The notes under the pieces: model-generated
Told to the model about the DNA's origin: nothing
What the model saw: only the letters and a program-made list of their open reading frames with translations
Database searches by the model: none
Program-made: the position numbers and the translations under genes
Shown here: piece by piece, positions 41,817 through 50,846 of the stretch
How positions within the stretch are numbered: position 1 is the first letter of the stretch
Layout of the letters: each line of letters opens with the position of its first letter
Source: Thermofilum sp.
GTDB taxonomy: Archaea > Thermoproteota > Thermoprotei > Thermofilales > Thermofilaceae
Assembly: GCA_038741495.1 (NCBI GenBank)
Contig: JAVYKX010000004.1
Span: forward strand, 19,191-83,190
DNA length: 64,000 nt
Reading direction: 5' to 3'

Positions 41817-42887
41817 GTGAGCGACGTGAAAGCTCCGACGGCAGTACTCCTTGCCGTGTTGCTGGTGCTAGCGCCCCTGGCAGTAACCGTGAGAGCAGAG
41901 AACGACCGCTCGGCGGAGGTACTGGTCGAGAACGCGAAGAGGCTGCAGCTGCTTGTACACTTCCGGAACGAGGTTATCGCCAACAGCAGCCTACCTCTCG
42001 TCAATGCTACGCTCTGGGCCACTATACTGAACCTTACGGCTGAAGCGGATCTCTACCTGAGCCTAGCTGTTGAGCAGCTCGCAGCGGGAAACTTTACGCT
42101 GGCGAAGAACTACGCTCTGTCAGCTATGCGCTTGTACGGCGACATCCTGGAGCTGCAGAGTGAGGTTGCTGAAGAGCTTGGGCTCGAGTTTAGGTTCAAG
42201 GGCGCGCTGCCTTTGAACCTAACCGCTTCCGTCAGCAACATGACGGTAGCGCTCAACAGAACCGCGCTCATCCTGCAGCTTCAGGTGCTTGAAGCCCGGG
42301 TCGCGCAGCTGAGGGAGCAGCTCTCTAAAGTGGACACCTTGCTCTTCGACATCGCGGACGCGCTAGCGCTCCTGGACAGAGCCAGCGAGATCCTCGCCGA
42401 GGCCCGGGCGGCTCTCGACGCGGGCAACCTGACGGTCTCAGACCTGGCGAGAATGCTCGCTGAGGTTAAGCGCATTCTCGGCCTAGTCACTGCAGAGCTC
42501 AACCGCGCATCCCTTCACGTTGCTATCGTGAAGGCGATGAAGCTCGGCTGGCTGAAGAGGAACGAGACAGAGTACCTTGAGGACGTTCTAATCAACAGAA
42601 CGCTCGTAAAGAAAGTCGAGAAGGCCATCCGGGAGAGGGCGTTGAACTGGTCCGAGGTCGAGAGCGTTAGGAACGCGACCAGAGAGCTGGTAGAGAAAGT
42701 CTTCAAGGAGGTAAAGAGCAAGGTCGAGAAAGCCGCCGAGAGGGCCGGAGCTGCTGCGAAGATCTCCATCAAGGTTAAAGTCGAGAAGGAAGCGCCTCCC
42801 ATCACTCCGCCGGGCTGGGCGAAGAAAGCTGAGCGCGGAACCGAGGCTCCGGCTCCTCCGAAGCAGGGTAAGGGGGCTAGAGGCTAG
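41817..42887 (+). CDS. Secreted or membrane-attached helical glycoprotein, unknown function
   Basis: The 356-residue protein has a signal peptide (hydrophobic residues about 8-26, cleavage likely after VRA). A helical, coiled-coil-rich body follows, with many N-x-S/T sequons (for example NSS, NAT, NLT, NFT, NMT, NRT), as expected for an archaeal surface glycoprotein. The C-terminal end is Pro/Lys/Gly-rich, without a membrane anchor. The family is unknown. A TATA-like ccttaatacc lies at about 41785-41795, about 27 bases before the GTG. It precedes the alpha-galactosidase gene by 59 bases. Confidence 0.65.
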   Translation: MSDVKAPTAVLLAVLLVLAPLAVTVRAENDRSAEVLVENAKRLQLLVHFRNEVIANSSLPLVNATLWATILNLTAEADLYLSLAVEQLAAGNFTLAKNYALSAMRLYGDILELQSEVAEELGLEFRFKGALPLNLTASVSNMTVALNRTALILQLQVLEARVAQLREQLSKVDTLLFDIADALALLDRASEILAEARAALDAGNLTVSDLARMLAEVKRILGLVTAELNRASLHVAIVKAMKLGWLKRNETEYLEDVLINRTLVKKVEKAIRERALNWSEVESVRNATRELVEKVFKEVKSKVEKAAERAGAAAKISIKVKVEKEAPPITPPGWAKKAERGTEAPAPPKQGKGARG

Positions 42888-42946
42888 CTGAGCCGGGCCT
42901 CAGGCGAAAGATATTATTTTTATTTTTTTGAATACTCCTTCTTCTC

Positions 42947-45025
42947 ATGCCTCTCAAGGTCAAAGTAGGCGTTTCTGAGCTGGAAATCGCCCTGAAGCTT
43001 TCCCTCAGGGGGGCGCTCGAAGACGTCGTACGTGCGGAGCCAGCAGGTAATGCTTACGAGCTCCTACTCGCGGGTGGCCGAGCCCTCCTGAAGCTGCTCG
43101 GCTCCGAGGACGCGGTAGCGCTCCTGGTGGAGGGGGAGGGGGAGACCGCGGACGACGGGCTCGTTCTAGCTGCTGAGGTGAAGCTGCCGGAGCATAGCAG
43201 CGTGCTCGTGTTCCACCACACCTACGACCCACCCGGCTTTCTCGGCGGCCAGAGCGAGCCCTACGACTACCCTGCTGTTAGCGCGGCGCCCGCTGTACCC
43301 AGCGCGTGGACTTTCCCCTGGCACACCCGCTCTCTCGCGAGCCTGCCGAAAGACTTGAAGATCTCGCAGCTTCTGTTAAAGCTCGAGAGCGGCTACCTGC
43401 ACCTCTTGGCCCTGCCGGGGTGGGGCTTCTCAGGATACTTCACGAACCCCGGCGAGAAGGTTCTCACGATTCAGCAGCTCTCAACAGTGAAGATGAGGTG
43501 GAGAACAGCACCTCTCCTGGCTGCGGCGCGCGGCTCAACCGCAGCGGAGACTGTGAGCCGCGCGTTCAATGTTGCTGCCCGCGCGCTCGGCAGGGAGTGC
43601 CTTCTGCGGAGCCGGAAGCGGAAGCCCTCCTTCGCGGAGTACTTGGGCTGGTGCACCTGGAACGCGTTCTGGAGGGGTATCTCTGAGGAGAAGGTGGTCT
43701 CCGGCTTCAAGGAGCTGAGGTCGAAAGCCCCCTTCGCGATGGTGATTCTCGACGACGGGTGGATGGCTAGCCGGGAGGGATCTCTCAGCTCTTTCGAAGC
43801 GGATCCCGAGAAGTTCCCCAGAGGCCTAGCCGGCTTGGCGGCAAAGCTGAGAGAGCTCGGGGCAGAGAAGCTGGGCCTCTGGATCACCGTCAACGGGTAC
43901 TGGAACGGCGTAGACCCTGAGAGCGACCTGGCGAGAGACTACCATGAGGTATTGGAGGATCTCGACGGCACTCTGGCGCCTTCCCCTGGGAAGGCTTTCC
44001 GCTTCTTCATGGATTGGTTCAGGAGGGTCAAGGATGCCGGCTTCGACTTCATCAAAGCTGATAACCAGCTTGCAGTGGCATCGCTTTACGCGGGCCACCA
44101 CCCCGTCGAGCAAGCGTCTTCAGAGTTGCACGAAGCGGTGGAGGCGGCTGCCGCGCTCTTCAACCTGGAGATCCTCAACTGCATGTCCCTCAACCCCGAG
44201 CACTTCTTCAGCATGTGGCGCTCGAACACTGCTAGAGCATCGATCGACTACAGCTCTCCCCCGTCACCCTCTAGGTCGAAACTGCACTTGTACTTCAACG
44301 CGTACAACACTCTCTGGCTCTCCCAAGTCGCGTGGCCAGACTGGGACATGTTCCAGACGAAAGACCCCTTAGCGCTCCAGCAAGCGGTTGCGAGAGCTCT
44401 GAGCGGGGGGCCGGTTTACGTTTCTGACGTTCCGCAGGAGCTCAAAGCAGAGGTCGTCGCCCCCCTAGCGTTCCCCGACGGCAGGGTGCCCACCTTCCCG
44501 GCTCCCGCGCTCCCGACCGAGGATATCGCGATGAGGGACCCCTACAACGAGCCAGTGGCGCTGAAGCTCTTCAACAAGCTCGAGGTCCCCGGCCTAGGAG
44601 TCTACGGCCTCGTTGGCGTGTTCAACATCTACAAGCGGGATGAGGTGATCGAGTACGCGGTATCCCCCTCCGACGCTGCCCTCAGCGCTGGAGAGTACGT
44701 CGCGTACGAGTACTTCTCGGAGAGGTTCGGGAAGGCTGAGGGTAGCCAGGTGCTGCGCGGCAAGCTCAACCCGGGGGAAGTCCACCTCTACGTGTTTGCC
44801 CCCCTAAAGCTCGGCTTCTCCCCTGTGGGGAGCAGGAAGCTGTACGTGATGCCGGCCGCTCTCCACTGGGCTAAGGTGGTCGGCAGCGTAGTCAGGCTCG
44901 GGCTGGAGCCCGGCTTCCCCATCACCATTTACCTGGAGAGGCAGCTGAGGGTGGGGGACATGGTTCTGCAGCCAGGCCTCAGAGAAGTGACCCCGGCGAA
45001 GGTTCCTCTAGAGGTGCGCGTCTGA
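42947..45025 (+). CDS. Glycoside hydrolase family 36 alpha-galactosidase / raffinose-synthase-like
   Basis: This 692-residue protein resembles archaeal GH36 alpha-galactosidases of the plant raffinose-synthase type. The catalytic barrel begins near residue 228 with YLGWCTWNAFW. The predicted nucleophile is D372 in FIKADNQ, the acid/base D434 in RASIDY, and WPDWDMF follows. Beta domains flank the barrel. It would release galactose from alpha-galactosides, feeding galK. No signal peptide is seen, so it is cytoplasmic. An AT-rich segment (about 42910-42932) supplies the promoter or ends the preceding transcript. Confidence 0.87.
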   Translation: MPLKVKVGVSELEIALKLSLRGALEDVVRAEPAGNAYELLLAGGRALLKLLGSEDAVALLVEGEGETADDGLVLAAEVKLPEHSSVLVFHHTYDPPGFLGGQSEPYDYPAVSAAPAVPSAWTFPWHTRSLASLPKDLKISQLLLKLESGYLHLLALPGWGFSGYFTNPGEKVLTIQQLSTVKMRWRTAPLLAAARGSTAAETVSRAFNVAARALGRECLLRSRKRKPSFAEYLGWCTWNAFWRGISEEKVVSGFKELRSKAPFAMVILDDGWMASREGSLSSFEADPEKFPRGLAGLAAKLRELGAEKLGLWITVNGYWNGVDPESDLARDYHEVLEDLDGTLAPSPGKAFRFFMDWFRRVKDAGFDFIKADNQLAVASLYAGHHPVEQASSELHEAVEAAAALFNLEILNCMSLNPEHFFSMWRSNTARASIDYSSPPSPSRSKLHLYFNAYNTLWLSQVAWPDWDMFQTKDPLALQQAVARALSGGPVYVSDVPQELKAEVVAPLAFPDGRVPTFPAPALPTEDIAMRDPYNEPVALKLFNKLEVPGLGVYGLVGVFNIYKRDEVIEYAVSPSDAALSAGEYVAYEYFSERFGKAEGSQVLRGKLNPGEVHLYVFAPLKLGFSPVGSRKLYVMPAALHWAKVVGSVVRLGLEPGFPITIYLERQLRVGDMVLQPGLREVTPAKVPLEVRV

Positions 45026-45067
45026 CGCTCTCCGAAGGGAAAAAGCCGCAGCCTTTTCTCAAAGCCG

Positions 45068-45415
45068 CTAAGGTGCTAGCACCAGGTAGGCTGTCACAGC
45101 AAGAGTGTAGGTGAAGATTGCTGCACCCAGCGCGGTGAAGAGGGCTCGGGCTCTCCTCTCCCGGAGGAGCTCTGCTTCGACCGTGACTGTGTAGAGGCCG
45201 TACATAGCGTGGTACGTCACCGCCGCTGCGAGAGCTAGCTCGGCCGCTGCTATCAGGGGGTTTTTGAAGGCGCTGATAACTTCCTCGTAGGTGGGTAGGC
45301 CCTTGTGCGACCCCTCAAGGTGCACCCTGATTATGTGGGCTGTCACGAATAAGACGAGCAGCACGCCGGTAAGCGCTTGCAGTACCCAGCCTACCCCCTT
45401 CTTACCCCATGACAT
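45068..45415 (-). CDS. SdhD-like membrane anchor subunit of the glycerol-3-phosphate dehydrogenase complex
   Basis: The 115-residue protein has three membrane helices. Histidines within helices (LFVTAHIIRVH and VTYHAMYGLYT) sit where SdhC/SdhD and FrdC anchors bind haem b. It is the last gene of an operon that starts with glpK and glpA, and it overlaps the preceding anchor gene by 14 bases. No SdhA/FrdA flavoprotein is present, so it probably anchors the GlpA-type dehydrogenase and passes electrons to quinone. Confidence 0.7.
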   Translation of the reverse strand: MSWGKKGVGWVLQALTGVLLVLFVTAHIIRVHLEGSHKGLPTYEEVISAFKNPLIAAAELALAAAVTYHAMYGLYTVTVEAELLRERRARALFTALGAAIFTYTLAVTAYLVLAP

Positions 45416-45782
45416 GGATGATCACCACCGCTCCGACTAGGGAGAAGAGAGCTACCACAGCCCAAGCAGCTGCGAGAAGCTCTTTCCGCCGATCTACGAG
45501 GAACCCCGCTTCGACGATTGCGGAGTAGAGGCCCAGCGAGCCGTGCGCAACCAGGAGGATCCAGAGGATGATGTCAAACACGAGCCCGACCGGCGAGCTA
45601 AAGAGGTTAAGTAGAGCCTGGTAGTACTCCCTGCCGAGAAGGAGAGTCGAGATATCTACCATGTGGATTACCAAGTACAGCGCGAGCACTATGCCCGCGA
45701 GCCTACGCAGCCCGAAAGATATGTGCTCCGCGCTCCTACCCTTTACCTGGAACCAGCTCCTAACAGCTTTCCCCAAACCCAT
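45402..45782 (-). CDS. SdhC-like membrane anchor subunit of the glycerol-3-phosphate dehydrogenase complex
   Basis: The 126-residue protein has three membrane helices with haem-type histidines in LALYLVIHMVDIS and LLVAHGSLGLYSAIVEAG. The second resembles the SdhC/SdhD HG-x-x-G-x-x-x-x-x-x-E pattern. It directly follows the iron-sulfur subunit gene and overlaps the next anchor gene. Together the two anchors would hold one or two haems and a quinone site. Confidence 0.75.
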   Translation of the reverse strand: MGLGKAVRSWFQVKGRSAEHISFGLRRLAGIVLALYLVIHMVDISTLLLGREYYQALLNLFSSPVGLVFDIILWILLVAHGSLGLYSAIVEAGFLVDRRKELLAAAWAVVALFSLVGAVVIIHVMG

Positions 45783-46445
45783 CTAGCTCACCTTCACCCT
45801 GCCTCCCAGGAGGAGGCGCCTCAGCTTCATAATCTTCTCACCGGGCTTGAAGCCTACAGGGCACTTCTCGCTGCAGTCGAAAGCCGCGTGGCAAGCCCAC
45901 ACGCCGCCCGACCCCGCGACGCTGCCCGGCACTACTCCATCGCTCAGCGCTCTGTGATAAGCTAAGGCTAGAACAGAGGGGCCGAGGTACTCCCCGTACG
46001 TGTTGGCGATCGGGCACGCAGAGTAGCACACCCCGCACTCAACGCAGTCGTAAAGCTTCTCCAAGCTCGCGGCAACCGGCTCCAGAGTCTGCGTCTCTGC
46101 CGGGTACTTCGAGAACATCCTCGACTTGTCCACTGCGAGGTCGCTGATAACCTCGAAGCCGCGCAGCGGCTCGACGAGGAGCAGGCCTTTCCTAGCAGCC
46201 TCGCCGACTTTCGTCACGCAGGCTAGCCGCTCGACGCCGTTGATGAGCATGCCGCAAGCACCGCAAGCACCGTGGTGGCACGCGTGCTCGAAGACCAGGG
46301 TGCGGTCGGTACTCAGGCTCACTCTCTCGATGAGGTCTAGCACAGACTCCTCGGGGTCTGCCTCCACGTCGAACACGTCGTAGCGCGGGCGCGTCCAACC
46401 CTGCTTCCAGCGCCTTACGATTAGCCTCACTTTCACTCCGACCAC
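45783..46445 (-). CDS. SdhB/FrdB-type iron-sulfur subunit paired with GlpA
   Basis: This 220-residue protein shows the full SdhB cysteine pattern: C56, C61, C64 and C76 for [2Fe-2S]; C134, C137, C140 and C144 in CVECGVCYSACP; and C185, C191 and C195 in CHAAFDCSEKCP. These would carry the [4Fe-4S] and [3Fe-4S] centres. Its gene abuts the glpA-type gene without a gap. The expected succinate dehydrogenase flavoprotein is absent; a glycerol-3-phosphate dehydrogenase flavoprotein stands in its place. It would carry electrons from FAD to the membrane anchors. Confidence 0.88.
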   Translation of the reverse strand: MVGVKVRLIVRRWKQGWTRPRYDVFDVEADPEESVLDLIERVSLSTDRTLVFEHACHHGACGACGMLINGVERLACVTKVGEAARKGLLLVEPLRGFEVISDLAVDKSRMFSKYPAETQTLEPVAASLEKLYDCVECGVCYSACPIANTYGEYLGPSVLALAYHRALSDGVVPGSVAGSGGVWACHAAFDCSEKCPVGFKPGEKIMKLRRLLLGGRVKVS

Positions 46446-47606
46446 CTAGGAGAAGTAGAGCCAGTAGGGCGCCAGCGGCAGCTCCGCAGTTCTAGAGGGT
46501 ACGCTGACACCCAGTCTTTCGCAGACCGCGTCACCCATCTTCTCAGCCATCAGCCTAGCGGTGACGAACTTCCCCCCGATGATGCTGAGCATGTTCCCCA
46601 CGCCCTCGCGGGAGTGGTCGATTATCGCGAAGCTCCTGCTCACTTCTCTGCCTGTCTGCGCGGCCTGCCCCACGAGAGGCCTGGAGGAAACGTAAACCGC
46701 CTTCACTCTCATCCTCGAGACAACGGGCGCTATCTCCGAACCCCTCTTGATCATCAGCTCCACGTGCTCTTTCGGGATGGACACCCCGTCGGGGTCTTCT
46801 ACAATCCAGGAAGTTGTACCTATAACCGAGGTGCCTCTCTGGTGTATGATGATGTCGCCGTCCCCCGGCTTATTCAGCCTGTTGAAAACCCGGTTACCGA
46901 TGCGTCCATCCAGCGCCACCATGACTCCCGGGCTCGGCTTAACCGGTACGTGAAGCCCCGCGAGCGACGCTACTTTGTTCGCCCACGCACCGGTCGCGTT
47001 GACGAAGAAGTCTGCCTCGAGCTCGTACTCCCTGAGGGAGACCTTGTCCAGAACTCTAACCGCCCTCACCTCGCCCCCCTCAACCCGGAAGCCCACCACC
47101 TCGTTGTACGGCTTCACTACAGCACCGCACCTTTTAGCTGATGCGAGGAAGCTCAAAATCACCTTGAGGGGGTCGAAGGTACCGTCGGGCACGAGGACTG
47201 CGGCTTTCAGCTTCGGGTTCAGGTTCGGCTCCATCTTCAAGGCTGCCGCCGGCTCAACCTCTTCGACGGGTATCCCCGCTTCCCCGCACTTCTTGAGGAA
47301 GAAGTCTTTGTAAGCTAAATCATCCTCCGTGATAGCTACGAAGAGCCCACCATTCTTCTCGAAGAGGAAGGGCGCTATCCTCCTCAAGGTCTGGTTCTCG
47401 AGGTAGCACTCCCTAGCGACCTCCGTGTCCGCAACGTACCTGCAGCCACTGTGCAGGAGCCCGTGAGTCCTCCCGCTCGTCCCCGCGCCTATGGAGCCTC
47501 TCTCCAGCAACGTCACCCTGAAACCCCTCAGCGACAAGTCGTAGGCAGTCGCAGCGCCTGTCACGCCCCCGCCTATAACCACAACATGCTTCGAAACTGC
47601 AGTCAT
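46446..47606 (-). CDS. glpA: FAD-dependent glycerol-3-phosphate dehydrogenase, GlpA-type
   Basis: The 386-residue flavoprotein has the dinucleotide-binding GGGVTGAATAYDLSLRG (about 12-28), GTSGRTHGLLHSG and FVNATGAWA, and near the end IIGGKFVTARLMAEKM, all typical of GlpA/GlpD. It oxidises glycerol-3-phosphate to dihydroxyacetone phosphate. It lies 63 bases downstream of glpK and abuts the SdhB-like gene. It lacks the C-terminal BFD-like [2Fe-2S] extension of bacterial GlpA, which fits with a separate iron-sulfur subunit. Confidence 0.88.
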   Translation of the reverse strand: MTAVSKHVVVIGGGVTGAATAYDLSLRGFRVTLLERGSIGAGTSGRTHGLLHSGCRYVADTEVARECYLENQTLRRIAPFLFEKNGGLFVAITEDDLAYKDFFLKKCGEAGIPVEEVEPAAALKMEPNLNPKLKAAVLVPDGTFDPLKVILSFLASAKRCGAVVKPYNEVVGFRVEGGEVRAVRVLDKVSLREYELEADFFVNATGAWANKVASLAGLHVPVKPSPGVMVALDGRIGNRVFNRLNKPGDGDIIIHQRGTSVIGTTSWIVEDPDGVSIPKEHVELMIKRGSEIAPVVSRMRVKAVYVSSRPLVGQAAQTGREVSRSFAIIDHSREGVGNMLSIIGGKFVTARLMAEKMGDAVCERLGVSVPSRTAELPLAPYWLYFS

Positions 47607-47669
47607 ATCAAACCCGGCAGCACTGCTTTTTCACTAAAGTAACATAATCAAATTTCGGTAATAAGGCAT

Positions 47670-49241
47670 TTAGTAACCGTACGCCCACGGAACCTCCTTC
47701 GCCCAGCCCAGAGCGCGCTTCACCGCGGCTTTCCAGCCCGCGTACAGCCTCTCCCTCACCTCCTCGCTCATAACCGGCTCGAACACCCGCTCAGCTCTCC
47801 ACATCCTCCTCAGCTCGTCCAGCCCCCTCCACAAGCCGCACGCGAGACCAGCAAGGTACGCGACACCCAGCGAAGTAGTCTCGGTGACCAGCGGCCTCAC
47901 CACTCTCACTCCGAGGATATCCGCCTGGAACTGCATCAGGAAGTCGCTCCTCGAGGCGCCGCCATCCGCCTTCAAGGCTTCGATAGCCAACCCGCCCTCG
48001 CTTCTCATCACTTCTACAACGTCCCTGGTGAGGTACGCGATACTCTCCAGGGTGGCTCTGGCCAAGTGCTTCCTAGTAGTCCCCCTGGTGATGCCGATGA
48101 TCAGGCCCCTGGCGTACGGATCCCAGTAGGGCGCGCCGAGCCCCGTGAAGGCGGGAACGAAGTACAGGCCACCGGTGTCGTCCGCAGCGTCGGCGAGAGG
48201 GTTGACCTCGGCGGAAACCTCGATCAGCTTCAAACCGTCTCTCAACCACTGGATCGCAGCTCCTGTGATGAAAACGCTACCTTCCAGCGCGTAGGAGGCT
48301 TTACCCGGCTCGGTAGAGTAGTATACCGTAGTCAGCAAGCCCGACTTCGAGTAAACAATCCTATCACCGGTGTTCAGCAATATGAAGTTTCCAGTACCGT
48401 AAGTGCACTTTACGTCCCCCTCGCTGTACCCTGCCTGCCCGAAGAGCGCTGCCTGCTGGTCACCTGCAGCGGCTGCCACCGGGATAGCTTTCCCCTCGAA
48501 TATGCCGTTCACCTCCGGGCCAGTGTAGCCGTAAAACTCTCTGTCGCTGGAAGGCCTCGCGAGCGGCAGGGCCTCCTCGGGAACCCTGCCCAGGAGCTCT
48601 AGAAGGTCGCTGTCCCACTGGAGCTTCTCGATGTTGAAGAGCATGGTTCTTGAAGCGTTCGAGTAGTCCGTGACGTGCGCCCCTCCCCTCTCGGGCGTGA
48701 GAGTATCCCTGCTCTCCCTGGTTAAGTTCCAGATGAGCCAGGTGTCTATCGTGCCGAACACGGCTTCTCCTTTCTCAGCTTTTTCCCTCAACCCGGGAAC
48801 GTTCTCGAGGAGCCACTGGATCTTACTCCCCGAGAAGTAGGGGTCAGGCACGAGCCCTGTCTTCCTGTGAACTGTGTCGAGGTGCTTCTCACGCAGCTCA
48901 TCCGTTATCGACGCAGTCCTCCTATCCTGCCAGACAATCGCGTTGTACAGAGGCTCTCCGCTGCGCACATCCCACACCACCACCGTCTCCCGCTGGTTCG
49001 TAACGCCTATGGCTGCGATTTCGTGCGGCTTGACCTTGCTGCGGGAAACAGCATCCTTAACGCAGAGAACAGTCTTCTCCCATATCTCCTTCGGATTGTG
49101 CTCTACCCAGCCGGGCCTCGGGTAGATCTGCGTATGCTCCCTGTACGACCAGCCGCCTTTAACCGGTTGGCCATCATCGGAGTATATAGCAGCGCGGGTT
49201 CCGGTGGTACCTTGGTCAATGACAAGTAGGTATTTTGCCAC
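47670..49241 (-). CDS. glpK: Glycerol kinase
   Basis: This 523-residue FGGY kinase has the opening [13 protein letters not shown], the glycerol-binding [27 protein letters not shown] and the C-terminal [19 protein letters not shown]. It is the first gene of the glpK-glpA-sdhBCD-like operon. The GTG at 49241 follows an AT-rich promoter region (ataaagc/ttaagc about 49258-49290). It phosphorylates glycerol, presumably imported by diffusion or a facilitator located elsewhere. Confidence 0.95.
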   Translation of the reverse strand: MAKYLLVIDQGTTGTRAAIYSDDGQPVKGGWSYREHTQIYPRPGWVEHNPKEIWEKTVLCVKDAVSRSKVKPHEIAAIGVTNQRETVVVWDVRSGEPLYNAIVWQDRRTASITDELREKHLDTVHRKTGLVPDPYFSGSKIQWLLENVPGLREKAEKGEAVFGTIDTWLIWNLTRESRDTLTPERGGAHVTDYSNASRTMLFNIEKLQWDSDLLELLGRVPEEALPLARPSSDREFYGYTGPEVNGIFEGKAIPVAAAAGDQQAALFGQAGYSEGDVKCTYGTGNFILLNTGDRIVYSKSGLLTTVYYSTEPGKASYALEGSVFITGAAIQWLRDGLKLIEVSAEVNPLADAADDTGGLYFVPAFTGLGAPYWDPYARGLIIGITRGTTRKHLARATLESIAYLTRDVVEVMRSEGGLAIEALKADGGASRSDFLMQFQADILGVRVVRPLVTETTSLGVAYLAGLACGLWRGLDELRRMWRAERVFEPVMSEEVRERLYAGWKAAVKRALGWAKEVPWAYGY

Positions 49242-49629
49242 GTCAAGGTAAAAGAAGCTTGCTTTATCTTTTTTACCGTGGATAAGCTTAAACTACTTTA
49301 CTAAAACTACTAAAATTTTAAATTTGCGGCGCAGACAGTTGATTTATTTAAATTTCCTGAGAGCTACTGCAAAGATCGCTTCTTCTGGTACTACACTCCC
49401 TTGTACGCTGGAATGAAGCAGCATTCTATTTCAGGAAAACAGGTGGAGTCTACGCGGCGTTCTTCCTCCAGCTCCTGTTCTTCGCCTGGTATCACGCAGC
49501 TTTCTCGGTATTCCACGTCCCAGCGCTTCCCTAGCGTAGCTTTCAAAGAAGTTTTTTCCCTTCGATAGGTAAAGATTCTGACAGCTTCGCATATAAAGCA
49601 TGGGGAGCCTTCTACCTAATGTGGCTCCA
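49242..49629. other. Divergent intergenic region between glpK and thioredoxin genes
   Basis: The region holds the AT-rich glpK promoter (about 49250-49350), a gene remnant (49356-49534) and the thioredoxin promoter. The TATA element gcatataaagc (about 49587-49597) is centred about 38 bases before the ATG at 49630. Nothing else is recognised. Confidence 0.45.
49356..49534 (+). pseudogene. Frameshifted remnant of a membrane protein gene
   Basis: From 49356 one frame reads SYCKDRFFWYYTPLYA and then loses sense. From 49409 the next frame reads WNEAAFYFRKTGGVYA, then a hydrophobic segment FFLQLLFFAWYHAAFSVFHV ending at a stop (49532-49534). Both parts have strong protein character, and a single-base indel near 49409 would join them. 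An AT-rich TATA-like element precedes it. I cannot name the parent family; it looks like the C-terminal end of a larger membrane-linked protein. Confidence 0.4.
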
Positions 49630-50037
49630 ATGGAGGCGGAAATCGAGGAGATAAAGCGGAGAATGCTCGCGCAGATGCTCCGCAGCCCCCGGGCTGGTAG
49701 TACTGCCTGCCCCTACAACCCGGAGGCTGGCGCAGCCGAGCTAGCGGAGTCGCTGCGCGGCTGCAAGGTGGTTGTCGCGGACTTCTGGGCTGAGTGGTGC
49801 GGCCCCTGCAGGATCACAAGCCCCATAGTCGAAGCAGTAGCCAGGAAGTACGAGGGAAGAGTCGCAGTCCTCAAGATCAACGTGGACGAGCACCCAGAGC
49901 TCGCCGCGAAGTTCGAAGTGCTCAGCATCCCCACGATCATCGTCTTCCACCAGGGCAGAGAGGTGGAGAGGTTCGTCGGCTACTCCCCCTCGCTTCCCCG
50001 CCAGCTCGACTCCCTCGTGAAGGAGCTCCTTTCTTAG
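49630..50037 (+). CDS. Thioredoxin-family protein
   Basis: The 135-residue protein has a helical N-terminal extension (about 1-40), then a thioredoxin domain with the redox motif W56-C57-G-P-C60 in FWAEWCGPCR, followed by INVDEHPELAAKF and SIPTIIVFHQG with the cis-proline. It reduces disulfides in cytoplasmic proteins. ATG 49630 is preferred to ATG 49600 because the TATA box sits only a few bases before 49600. A further C-x-Y sequence in the extension (residue 27) is not part of the active site. Confidence 0.9.
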   Translation: MEAEIEEIKRRMLAQMLRSPRAGSTACPYNPEAGAAELAESLRGCKVVVADFWAEWCGPCRITSPIVEAVARKYEGRVAVLKINVDEHPELAAKFEVLSIPTIIVFHQGREVERFVGYSPSLPRQLDSLVKELLS

Positions 50038-50072
50038 CGCGAAACTCTTATATCGCGAGTTCTCCTCGGCGC

Positions 50073-50810
50073 ATGAAGCTCATGAGCGCTCTTAAGGATA
50101 TTCTAGCTGAGGCAAAGATCATTTCGTTCGACTTCGACGGCACTCTTGTCGACAGCTACACGTACATGAGGGACGTGATCGAGCTTATGCTTCTCCACAT
50201 GGGAACTCCGCCCAACATGCTGCAGCTGGTTTCCGAGCTAGCTTACCAGGAGTGGTTCAGCCGGGAGAGGGCAAACGCGATGAGCTACGCGGGTTTCGCA
50301 GCCCTCCTCGCTGAAGCTGCTGGAAAGAGCGGGCTCAGCCTGCCGCCACCCCCGCCGGATTTCAACGAGCTCTTCCTCGAGGCGAGAATTCAGGCTACCC
50401 GGCCCTACCCCTGCGCAGTCCAGCTCTTGGCGGCGCTTAAAGCGAGGGGGAAAGTTGTCGTCTCCGTGAGTGGCAACGACGGAATACCTGGCTTTAAGGA
50501 GAGGCGCGTAGAGGCTTCAGGCCTCCTGCGCTTCTTTGACAAGCTGGTGGTTCTGCCCGCGGGTCAGCTGTCGCGCGTGGAGGCGCTTCTCGAGGTTTCG
50601 AAGGAGTACGGCGCTGAGCCCAGCGAGGTGGTGCACTTCGACGATAGGCGCGAGGTGGCGTATCAAATCGCGGAAGCGGGCTTCAGAGCAGTGCTCGTGA
50701 AGACGGGGATGTGCACCGAGGCGCTGCCCCACCCGCAAGTGCTCGAGGTTGAAAGCCTCTGCGAGGTACTGGAGGCGCTCACCAGCCACCGGGCTTCGGG
50801 CGAGGGCTAG
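50073..50810 (+). CDS. HAD-superfamily phosphatase
   Basis: The 245-residue protein has HAD motif I DFDGTLVDS, motif II VSVSGND and motif III/IV VVHFDDRREVAYQIAEAGF, with a helical cap between. Phosphoglycolate-phosphatase-like enzymes share this layout; the substrate is unknown. TATA ctcttatatc (about 50045-50054) lies about 24 bases before ATG 50073, so the mRNA is leaderless. A longer reading from 49794 only shadows the thioredoxin gene. Confidence 0.8.
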   Translation: MKLMSALKDILAEAKIISFDFDGTLVDSYTYMRDVIELMLLHMGTPPNMLQLVSELAYQEWFSRERANAMSYAGFAALLAEAAGKSGLSLPPPPPDFNELFLEARIQATRPYPCAVQLLAALKARGKVVVSVSGNDGIPGFKERRVEASGLLRFFDKLVVLPAGQLSRVEALLEVSKEYGAEPSEVVHFDDRREVAYQIAEAGFRAVLVKTGMCTEALPHPQVLEVESLCEVLEALTSHRASGEG

Positions 50811-50846
50811 GTTTAGAAGCTCCGCGTGGGCGAGAGGCTGGGAGCC

